Source: Egerieenecus sp048201975
Lineage (GTDB): Bacteria > Bacillota > Clostridia > Christensenellales > Aristaeellaceae
Reading direction: 5' to 3'
DNA length: 6,138 bases
NCBI GenBank assembly: GCA_048201975.1
Contig: DBFBGQ010000113.1
Span: 1 to 6,138 of the forward strand
A program made the translations under genes and the position numbers. The notes below the pieces were generated by a model. It had not been told where the DNA came from. It made no database searches and saw only the letters and a program-made list of their open reading frames with translations. Shown here one piece after another: positions 1 through 5,130 of the stretch; position 1 is the stretch's first letter; every line of letters starts with the position of its first letter.

Positions 1-10
1 TTTCGGTTGA

Positions 11-135
11 GAAAGGCGGGCATGCACTGCCGCGAGGCTGGTTGCCTGCGCCTTGCGCAGTCAACCAGTCCGCCGTAGGCGGATTGCCTTTTCCGGTGGA
101 AAAGGCAACCTTCCTGGCGGCAATGCCCGCCTTTC
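11..135. repeat. Cloverleaf-like nested inverted repeat (element A)
   Basis: The outer arms are a 13-bp perfect inverted repeat, 11-23 with 123-135. After a 4-nt bulge the stem continues with 28-33/117-122 (6 bp) and 35-37/113-115. Inside are three hairpins with no spacer between them. The first, 38-68, has 7 bp, one C-T mismatch, 6 bp and a CTT loop. The second, 69-83, has 6 bp and a GTA loop. The third, 84-108, has an 11-bp perfect stem and a GGT loop. The whole folds as a four-way junction. A possible outward extension pairs GGTT (5-8) with AACC (142-145). The pairing is read directly from sequence. Its nature (interspersed palindromic element, MITE-like unit or structured RNA) is not known to me. 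Confidence 0.75.
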
Positions 136-170
136 CCCCTGAACCCCTTCGGTGCACATCCCTTGAGGCG

Positions 171-257
171 GGCGAAACCTCTCACAAGAAACAGATTCCT
201 TGGAATCTATGGAGACGACCTACAAAATCATTTTTATTTGTGGCAGGGGGTTTCGCC
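171..257. repeat. Nested inverted repeat (element B)
   Basis: The outer stem pairs 171-182 with 246-257: nine Watson-Crick pairs (GGCGAAACC/GGTTTCGCC) followed by three more of which two are G-T. It encloses a 7-bp hairpin at 193-208 (AGATTCC/GGAATCT) and a weaker one at 219-243 (CC, bulged T, ACAAA with TTTGTGG). The layout is a smaller, less perfect version of element A just upstream. Its function is unknown; it could be part of the same interspersed element or a separate one. Confidence 0.5.
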
Positions 258-338
258 TCTGCTGGCGTGACCAGGGGGCTATCTCAACGCACAGGCGGCG
301 CGCGGCCCCGGGAGTATGTTTTGCTTGTGCATTTTCCC

Positions 339-368
339 TTGACAGGATTCGGCCCCATACAGTATAAT
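339..368 (+). promoter_or_regulatory. Consensus sigma-70/sigma-A promoter of the aro-phe operon
   Basis: The -35 box is TTGACA (339-344) and the -10 box is TATAAT (363-368), both perfect consensus, separated by 18 nt (optimum 17). Transcription would begin near 375-378, giving a leader of about 258 nt before aroF. It is the only strong promoter I see upstream of the operon. A promoter this strong suits a gene set whose output is limited afterwards by attenuation. Confidence 0.88.
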
Positions 369-378
369 GCCGTTTAAG

Positions 379-538
379 ACGCGGCGCAGGCCGCGGCGGA
401 ACGAGAAGCGGAGGTTAGGGCATGAAGGGCGCGTTGTACTTTACGTTTACGAGCCGGAGCAGCTTTTTTAGCGGCTTCGGATTTTTCGCAAGCGTATTTC
501 GCGCACAGAGCCCTGTAACCTGAGCCTTTGCGCCGCGT
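379..538 (+). promoter_or_regulatory. Long-range stem bracketing the leader ORF
   Basis: Bases 379-388 (ACGCGGCGCA), at the very start of the predicted transcript, are perfectly complementary to 529-538. After a 2-nt bulge (527-528) the pairing continues with 389-391 (GGC) and 524-526 (GCC). The downstream arm begins directly after the leader stop codon. The stem would loop out the ribosome binding site and the whole leader ORF. A ribosome finishing the peptide would cover the downstream arm. A regulatory role is inferred; the complementarity is seen. Confidence 0.5.
422..523 (+). CDS. Phe-rich leader peptide (pheL-like), 33 aa
   Basis: This is a short ORF with ATG at 422 and TGA at 521-523. 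It follows a good GGAGG ribosome binding site (410-414) at 7-nt spacing, about 46 nt downstream of the predicted transcription start. Eight of 33 residues are Phe (7, 9, 15, 16, 19, 21, 22, 26), including two Phe-Phe pairs, with one Tyr (6) and no Trp or His. Six Phe codons are TTT and two are TTC. The peptide begins MKGALYFTF and ends SPVT. Its likely job is to act in cis as a sensor of charged tRNA-Phe, not to be a functional protein. It is longer than E. coli PheL (15 residues, 7 Phe) but built on the same principle. It has no sequence homology that I can claim, so I give it no gene symbol. Confidence 0.85.
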   Translation: MKGALYFTFTSRSSFFSGFGFFASVFRAQSPVT

Positions 539-588
539 TCATGGATGCGGAAGCGGGATGTTTTCGGGGAGAGCTCTATGCGGGCTCT
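507..588 (+). promoter_or_regulatory. Candidate antiterminator pairing
   Basis: AGAGCCC (507-513, inside the last codons of the leader ORF) is perfectly complementary to GGGCTCT (582-588), the descending arm of the terminator. GAGC (522-525) can also pair with GCTC (573-576) in the ascending arm. Both arms of the terminator would be captured. A ribosome stalled at the Phe codons 464-487 leaves these bases free, while one at the stop codon (521-523) hides them. The complementarity is seen in the sequence; the switch itself is inferred and no folding energies were computed. Confidence 0.6.
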
Positions 589-597
589 CCTTTTTTT
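568..597 (+). terminator. Intrinsic terminator (attenuator) before aroF
   Basis: The stem GGAGAGCTC (568-576) pairs with GGGCTCTCC (582-590): 9 bp with one G-T pair and a 5-nt loop (577-581), directly followed by seven T (591-597). This is a canonical intrinsic terminator. It lies 37 nt upstream of the aroF start codon and inside the operon transcript, so it can only serve as a conditional stop (attenuator) for this operon. Confidence 0.88.
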
Positions 598-612
598 CGA
601 CCGTTTCCAGCA

Positions 613-622
613 GGGAAAGGAG
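613..622 (+). promoter_or_regulatory. Ribosome binding site that sets the aroF start
   Basis: GGGAAAGGAG lies 12 nt before the ATG at 635. The spacing is on the long side, but this is the only good site that fits a 338-residue DAHP synthase beginning MIIVLKKG. An ATG at 624 is only 1 nt from the site and opens a 4-codon frame ending at 638, so it is not a credible start. Confidence 0.75.
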
Positions 623-634
623 TATGGCTACATT

Positions 635-1651
635 ATGATTATCGTGCTGAAGAAGGGCGCCACGCAACAGGACATCGACGCGCTGACCGAGTTGGTCACC
701 GCCGCCCATGGGGTGCAGGTGAACCCGGTGGTGGGAACGGACCTGACCATCCTGGGCCTGGTGGGGGATACCTCCCAGGTGGATCCGAACCGGATTGAGA
801 GCTTCCCCTGCGTGGAGCGGATCATGCACGTGGCGGAGCCCTTCAAAAAGGCGAACCGGATGTTCCACCCGGAGGATACCGTGGTGGACGTGGCGGGGAC
901 GCCCGTGGGCGGCAAGCGCCTGGCGGTAATGGCCGGTCCCTGCTCGGTGGAAAGCCGGGAGCAGGTCACGGCCATCGCGCAGTCGGTGCAAAAGGCCGGG
1001 GCCAACCTCCTGCGCGGCGGCGCGTTCAAGCCCCGCACCTCTCCGTATGCGTTTCAGGGGCTGAAGTATGAGGGGCTGGAGCTCCTGTGCGCCGCCCGGG
1101 AGGCCACCGGCCTGCCCATCGTCAGCGAGATCATGTCCCCCTTCGACCTGGACGTGTTTGTGGAAAAGGTGGATTTGATCCAGGTGGGCGCGCGGAACAT
1201 GCAGAACTTTGACCTGCTGCGGCAGCTGGGCCGCATCCGCAAGCCCATCCTGCTCAAGCGGGGGCTTTCCGCCACCATTGAAGAGTGGCTGATGAGCGCC
1301 GAGTACATCCTGGCGGAGGGCAACCCCAATGTGATCCTGTGCGAGCGGGGCATCCGCACCTTTGAGACCTACACCCGCAACACCGTCGATTTGGGGGCCA
1401 TTCCCGCGGTGAAGAAGCTGAGCCACCTGCCCGTGATCGTGGACCCCAGCCATGGCACCGGCAAGAGCTGGATGGTGGAGCCCCTGGCCCGGGCCGCGGT
1501 GGCCGTGGGCGCGGACGGGGTGATGATCGAGGTCCACAACGATCCCCAGCACGCCCTGTGCGACGGCCAGCAGTCCATCACCCCCGACACCTTCGCCCAG
1601 GTGATGGCGGACATTCGCACCATTGCCGGAGCCGTGGGCCGGGAGGTTTGA
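635..1651 (+). CDS. aroF: 3-deoxy-7-phosphoheptulonate (DAHP) synthase, type I-beta
   Basis: AroF condenses phosphoenolpyruvate with erythrose 4-phosphate to DAHP, the cytosolic entry step of the shikimate pathway. The 338-residue product equals the length of the Thermotoga maritima enzyme. Residues 1 to about 70 form the N-terminal ferredoxin-like domain (MIIVLKKGAT to about RIMHVAEP), which in that subfamily mediates feedback inhibition by aromatic amino acids. The TIM barrel follows, with AGPCSVES (100-107), LLRGGAFKPRTSPY (125-138), LLKRG (206-210), CERGIRTFE (236-244) and VDPSHGTG (269-276). Metal ligands by family analogy are Cys103, His273, Glu299 and Asp310. There is no fused chorismate mutase. 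An in-frame ATG at 545 would add 30 residues encoded across the terminator hairpin, and I reject it. aroB starts 32 nt after the stop codon. Expression is probably set by the upstream attenuator. Confidence 0.95.
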   Translation: MIIVLKKGATQQDIDALTELVTAAHGVQVNPVVGTDLTILGLVGDTSQVDPNRIESFPCVERIMHVAEPFKKANRMFHPEDTVVDVAGTPVGGKRLAVMAGPCSVESREQVTAIAQSVQKAGANLLRGGAFKPRTSPYAFQGLKYEGLELLCAAREATGLPIVSEIMSPFDLDVFVEKVDLIQVGARNMQNFDLLRQLGRIRKPILLKRGLSATIEEWLMSAEYILAEGNPNVILCERGIRTFETYTRNTVDLGAIPAVKKLSHLPVIVDPSHGTGKSWMVEPLARAAVAVGADGVMIEVHNDPQHALCDGQQSITPDTFAQVMADIRTIAGAVGREV

Positions 1652-1683
1652 CCCGCCGCATCTTACCGAAAGGAGCGCCCATT

Positions 1684-2760
1684 ATGCGCACGCTGACCGT
1701 TCACCTGGGGGAGCGCAGCTACCCCATTCATATGGCCCCTGGGATCCTGGACCAGGCCGGAGCGCTGCTCCGGGAGGCCCTGGGCCCCTGCCGCTGCGCC
1801 ATTGTCACCGACGAGCACGTGGGACCGCTGTACCTGGCCCGGCTCCAGGCCAGCCTGGAGGCCGCGGGCCTTTCCTGCGCCGCCCTCACCCTCCCCGCCG
1901 GGGAGCCCACCAAATCCCTGGATGCCCTGGGCCAGGTCTATGATTTCCTGTGCCAGGCGGGGCTCACCCGCCGGGACGCGGTGGTGGCCCTGGGCGGCGG
2001 GGTCATGGGGGACCTGGCCGGGCTGGCGGCGGCCACCTTCCTGCGAGGCGTGGCCTTTGTGCAGGTTCCCACCTCGCTGCTGGCCCAGGTGGATTCCTCC
2101 GTGGGGGGCAAGGTGGCGGTGGATCTGCCCCAGGGCAAGAACCTGGTGGGGGCCTTCTACCAGCCCCGGCTGGTGGTCCTGGACCCGGAAACCCTGCGCA
2201 CCCTCAGCGATCAGGTGTGGCGGGACGGCCTGGGCGAGGTGGTCAAGTACGGCTGCATCGGGGACGAGGCCCTCTTCGCCCTGCTGGAGGATTGCGCCCC
2301 CGGAGGCCGGGAGGCATTGATGGCCCGCATGGACGAGATTCTGCTTTGCTGCCTGCGGGCCAAATCCGCCGTGGTGGAGCAGGACGAGCACGACACCGGC
2401 CTGCGCATGATCCTGAACTTTGGCCACACCCTGGGCCACGCGGTGGAGGCGGTGCAGGGCTACGGCGGGCTGCGCCACGGGGAGGCGGTGGCCCTGGGCA
2501 TGGCGGTGATCACCCGCATGAGCGAAGAACGCGGCCTGACCCAGGCGGGCGCCTCCGCCCGGCTGGACGCCCTGCTGGAGGCCCTGGGCCTGCCCACCCA
2601 CATGGCGGGCCTGGATGTCCAAGCCCTGCTGGCCCCCATGCGCCTGGACAAAAAGAACCTGGGGCAGACACTGCGCATCATTCTGCTGCGGTCCATTGGG
2701 GCATGCTATGTGGAAAACGCCTCGGTGGACTGGTTCGCTTCCCTGGAACAATTCCTGTAA
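1684..2760 (+). CDS. aroB: 3-dehydroquinate synthase
   Basis: AroB converts DAHP to 3-dehydroquinate, the second shikimate step, using NAD+ and a divalent metal (Zn2+ or Co2+) in the cytosol. The 358-residue product is of normal family length. Visible motifs are the nucleotide-binding GGGVMGD (104-110), PTSLLAQVDSSVGGK (129-143), GKNLVGAFYQP (151-161), the GLGEVVKYG metal and active-site segment (182-190) and LNFGHTLGHA (244-253). The metal ligands by family comparison are Glu185, His248 and His265, all present. The start at 1684 has AGGAG (1671-1675) at 8-nt spacing; the open frame continues upstream into aroF, but without family sequence. The TAA stop overlaps the aroA ribosome binding site, so the two genes are probably translated together. 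Confidence 0.96.
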   Translation: MRTLTVHLGERSYPIHMAPGILDQAGALLREALGPCRCAIVTDEHVGPLYLARLQASLEAAGLSCAALTLPAGEPTKSLDALGQVYDFLCQAGLTRRDAVVALGGGVMGDLAGLAAATFLRGVAFVQVPTSLLAQVDSSVGGKVAVDLPQGKNLVGAFYQPRLVVLDPETLRTLSDQVWRDGLGEVVKYGCIGDEALFALLEDCAPGGREALMARMDEILLCCLRAKSAVVEQDEHDTGLRMILNFGHTLGHAVEAVQGYGGLRHGEAVALGMAVITRMSEERGLTQAGASARLDALLEALGLPTHMAGLDVQALLAPMRLDKKNLGQTLRIILLRSIGACYVENASVDWFASLEQFL

Positions 2761-2770
2761 GGAGGCTCCC

Positions 2771-4036
2771 ATGGACCGGACGTTTTTCCCCTGCGCGCTT
2801 TCAGGCGCGGCCGCCGTGCCTCCCTCCAAGTCCGAGGCGCACCGGCGGATGATCTGCGCCGCGCTCACCCCCGGCGAGACCGTGCTCACAGGCTTTCTGC
2901 CCTCCCGGGACATGACCGCCACCATGGATTGCCTGCGGGCCCTGGGGGCGGGCTTTTCCCTGGCGGGGGACGCGCTGCGCATCCGCGGCTGCGCCGCGCC
3001 CGCGGCCTTCGCCCCCAGCATGGACTGCGGGGAGAGCGGCTCCACCCTGCGCTTTCTGATTCCCCTGTCCCTTTCCCTGGGGGAGGGAGGCGCGTTCCTG
3101 ATGCGGGGACGGCTGGGGGAGCGTCCCCTGGAACCCTATGACCCCATGCTGGATGCCTGCGGCGTGACCCGCCGCCGGGAAAGCTGCCCGGAGGGGGTGC
3201 GCCTGACCCTGCGGGGACATCTGCGCCCGGGGAACTACACCCTACCCGGGGACGTATCCAGCCAGTTCATCACCGGCATGCTCTACGCCCTGCCCCTGCT
3301 GCCGGGGGACTCCACCCTGACGGTGACCCCGCCGGTGGAGTCCGCCGGGTACATCCGCATGACGCTGCAATGCCTGGAGGACAGCGGCATCCGCCTGGAG
3401 GCAACCGGGCCCTATGCCTGGCGGATCCCAGGGAACCAGCGCTACCGGGCAGGGAACGGCGCCCTGCCCGGGGACTGGAGCCAGGGGGCCGTGCTGCTGT
3501 GCGCCGGAGCCCTGGGCCACGCCGTGAAGGTGACGGGGCTGGACCCCCGCTCCACCCAGGGGGACCGGGCCGTGCTGACGGCTTTGTCGGCCCTGGGCGC
3601 GGACTTCCGCTGGGAGGGCGGCGCCCTCCGCCCGGTGGGCGGACGCCTGCGGGGGGCCTGCTTCCGCGGCAGCGACATCCCGGACATTGTGCCCGCCCTG
3701 GCGCTGGTATGCACCCAGGCCGCCGGGGAAAGCCGCATCACCGGCTGCGGCCGCCTGCGCCTGAAGGAGAGCGACCGCTTCGCCGCCACGGTGGAGCTGC
3801 TCTCCGCCCTGGGGGCGGACATCCGCGGGGAGGGGGACGACCTGATCATCCGCGGCCCCACCCCCCTGCGGGGCGGCGTCCTCCACGCCCGGAACGACCA
3901 CCGGCTGGTGATGCTCCTGGCCCTGGCCGCCACGGTGGCCGCCGGTCCCGTTACCGTCCGGGGCACGGAAGCCATTGACAAATCCTGGCCCACATTTTTC
4001 GCCACGTATGCCGCCTTGGGAGGTGTCGCGCAATGA
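2771..4036 (+). CDS. aroA: 5-enolpyruvylshikimate-3-phosphate (EPSP) synthase
   Basis: AroA transfers the enolpyruvyl group of PEP to shikimate 3-phosphate, the sixth shikimate step and the target of glyphosate. The product has 421 residues, close to E. coli AroA (427). Family features: PPSKSEAHRR (17-26; Lys20 and Arg25 match E. coli Lys22 and Arg27), CGESGSTLRF (86-95), the SSQFITGML segment (163-171), SDIPD (301-305; catalytic Asp305), LKESDR (331-336; catalytic Glu333), NDHR (375-378) and DKSWPTFF (403-410; Lys404). The CGESGSTLRF loop replaces E. coli LGNAGTAMRP. It keeps the Gly matching Gly96 (Gly90) but has Ser and Phe at the Thr97 and Pro101 positions. The start at 2771 has GGAGG at 5-nt spacing. 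The TGA overlaps the aroC ATG (ATGA), indicating translational coupling. Confidence 0.95.
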   Translation: MDRTFFPCALSGAAAVPPSKSEAHRRMICAALTPGETVLTGFLPSRDMTATMDCLRALGAGFSLAGDALRIRGCAAPAAFAPSMDCGESGSTLRFLIPLSLSLGEGGAFLMRGRLGERPLEPYDPMLDACGVTRRRESCPEGVRLTLRGHLRPGNYTLPGDVSSQFITGMLYALPLLPGDSTLTVTPPVESAGYIRMTLQCLEDSGIRLEATGPYAWRIPGNQRYRAGNGALPGDWSQGAVLLCAGALGHAVKVTGLDPRSTQGDRAVLTALSALGADFRWEGGALRPVGGRLRGACFRGSDIPDIVPALALVCTQAAGESRITGCGRLRLKESDRFAATVELLSALGADIRGEGDDLIIRGPTPLRGGVLHARNDHRLVMLLALAATVAAGPVTVRGTEAIDKSWPTFFATYAALGGVAQ

Positions 4037-5130
4037 GCAGCTGTTTCGGCCGTTACTTCCGCCTGTCCCTGTTCGGCCAGTCCCACGGCCCGGGGGTGGG
4101 CGTCACACTGGACGGCTTCCCCGCGGGGCTGGAGATCGACATGGAGGACGTGGCCCGGCAGATGGCACGGCGCGCTCCGGGGCAGAGCGCTCTGACCACC
4201 CCCCGCAAGGAAAGCGACCTGCCGGAGATCCTCAGCGGCGTATTCCGCGGCAGGACCACCGGACAGCCCCTCACCTGCTTGATCCGCAACGAGAACACAC
4301 GTTCTCAAGACTACGGGGAGCAGGTGGATCTGCCCCGGCCCGGCCACGGGGACTATACCGGGCACGTGCGCTACTACGGCTTTGAGGATTTTCGCGGGGG
4401 CGGGCATTTCAGCGCCCGGCTCACCGCGCCGCTGGTGTTCGCCGGGGCCCTGTGCAGGCAATACCTGGCGGGGCAGGGCGTTTCGGCGGCCTGCCACATT
4501 CAGCAGCTGGAGCATGTGGTGGACAAGAGCTTTCTGGACCCCGCCGAACCGGGGGACACCCCCGTGGATGCTCTCTCCGCCCTGACCCTGCCCACCCTGC
4601 GCCCGGATCTGGCCCCGCAGATGGAGGCGGCCATCCTGGCCGCCCGCTCGGAGCAGGACAGCGTGGGGGGCGTGCTGGAATGCCGGCTGGACGGCCTGCC
4701 CCCGGGACTGGGCGCGCCGTTTTTCGACAGCGTGGAAAGCGTGCTCTCCCAGCTGATGTTCAGCATTCCGGCGGTGAAGGGCATCGCCTTCGGGGCGGGG
4801 TTCGGCTTTGCGTCCCTGCGGGGAAGCCAGGCCAACGATCCCTTCCGCATGGAGGAAGGCCGTGTGGTCACCCAGGGCAACAACTGCGGGGGCATCCTGG
4901 GGGGCATCACCACCGGCGGGAGCGTGATCTTCCGGGTGGCGGTGCGGGCCACGCCCTCCATCGCGCAGACCCAGCAGACGGTATCCCTCCAGCGGGGGGA
5001 GAACGCGGAGATTGCCGTCCGCGGCCGCCACGATCCCTGCGTGCTGCCCCGTGCGGTGCCCGTGGTGGAAGCCATGGCCCTCATCGGCGCCATGGAGCTA
5101 TGGAAGGAGCGGTGCGCATGCGTCCGGTAA
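4033..5130 (+). CDS. aroC: Chorismate synthase
   Basis: AroC removes phosphate from EPSP by anti-1,4-elimination to give chorismate, using reduced FMN, in the cytosol. The 365-residue product has the expected length. It starts SSCFGRYFRLSLFGQSHGPG, with Gln16 where the usual signature is GESHG. The two conserved active-site His residues are present as His18 (QSHG) and His105 (RPGHGDYTG). Further family segments are the RGGGHFSARLTAPLVFAG region (121-138), QDSVGGVLEC, PAVKGIAFGAGF, NNCGGILGGITTGG and a C-terminal GRHDPCVLPRAVPVVEAMAL. RGGGHFSAR differs from the GGGRSSARET typical of many bacteria, so this looks like a divergent clostridial-type branch. The ribosome binding site GGGAGG (4018-4023) lies 9 nt before ATG. 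The 3' end overlaps pheA by 13 nt. Confidence 0.95.
   Translation: MSSCFGRYFRLSLFGQSHGPGVGVTLDGFPAGLEIDMEDVARQMARRAPGQSALTTPRKESDLPEILSGVFRGRTTGQPLTCLIRNENTRSQDYGEQVDLPRPGHGDYTGHVRYYGFEDFRGGGHFSARLTAPLVFAGALCRQYLAGQGVSAACHIQQLEHVVDKSFLDPAEPGDTPVDALSALTLPTLRPDLAPQMEAAILAARSEQDSVGGVLECRLDGLPPGLGAPFFDSVESVLSQLMFSIPAVKGIAFGAGFGFASLRGSQANDPFRMEEGRVVTQGNNCGGILGGITTGGSVIFRVAVRATPSIAQTQQTVSLQRGENAEIAVRGRHDPCVLPRAVPVVEAMALIGAMELWKERCACVR

Larger units (their letters stand above)
1..338. other. Non-coding region dense in inverted repeats
   Basis: I see no credible gene here. The only long open frame (42-377) has no convincing ribosome binding site, runs through several perfect hairpins, overlaps the operon promoter and has no recognisable motif. 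What the region does hold is dense secondary-structure potential: a cloverleaf-like nested repeat (11-135), a second nested structure (171-257), and weaker short stems such as CTGG/CCAG at 262-274. No tRNA, rRNA or riboswitch motif was recognised. The base composition includes AT-rich patches (220-240) unlike the GC-rich genes downstream. It is probably an intergenic interspersed-repeat region. Confidence 0.6.
376..634 (+). promoter_or_regulatory. Phenylalanine attenuator leader RNA
   Basis: This is the 5' leader between the promoter and aroF. In order it has a short GC hairpin at the 5' end (381-385/390-394), a ribosome binding site (410-414), a Phe-rich 33-codon leader ORF (422-523), a possible small hairpin (533-539/544-550), an intrinsic terminator (568-597) and the aroF ribosome binding site (613-622). 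The segment 507-525 can pair with 573-588 and would disrupt the terminator. The sequence shows a coding leader rich in one amino acid, followed by a terminator ahead of genes for that amino acid. Ribosome-mediated attenuation is the established mechanism for that arrangement (E. coli pheL, trpL, hisL). A T-box is less likely, because no conserved AGGGTGGNACCGCG-type motif is present. Confidence 0.82.

Noticed and set aside
1..340. CRISPR array, integron attC site or insertion sequence
   Set aside because: There are no regularly spaced direct repeats, no integrase or transposase, and no recognisable core site. The inverted repeats form nested hairpins instead.
42..377. 111-codon open frame in the 5' region
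   Set aside because: It runs through perfect hairpins and over the consensus promoter, has no clear ribosome binding site and shows no family motif. It is best read as a chance frame in a repeat region.
545..634. 30-residue N-terminal extension of AroF from the ATG at 545
   Set aside because: It is encoded across the terminator hairpin and T run and lacks a ribosome binding site. The 338-residue form starting at 635 matches the family length and start. The Phe residues in the extension come from the terminator T tract.
376..634. T-box or other tRNA/metabolite riboswitch in the leader
   Set aside because: There is no conserved T-box acceptor-pairing motif and no specifier-loop layout. The Phe-rich ORF explains the terminator better.
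624..638. Four-codon ORF (MATL) overlapping the aroF start
   Set aside because: Its ATG is 1 nt from the ribosome binding site, too close for initiation. The ATGA overlap with aroF is probably chance.
1558..1683. Upstream extension of aroB inside the aroF frame region
   Set aside because: It overlaps the end of aroF and encodes nothing like the AroB N-terminus. The ATG at 1684 has a good ribosome binding site and gives normal length.
3442..5031. 529-codon open frame on the - strand, with other long antisense frames (for example 1663-3045)
   Set aside because: They lie opposite well-supported aro genes. Long antisense frames are expected in GC-rich genes, and the translations are low-complexity with no family motifs.
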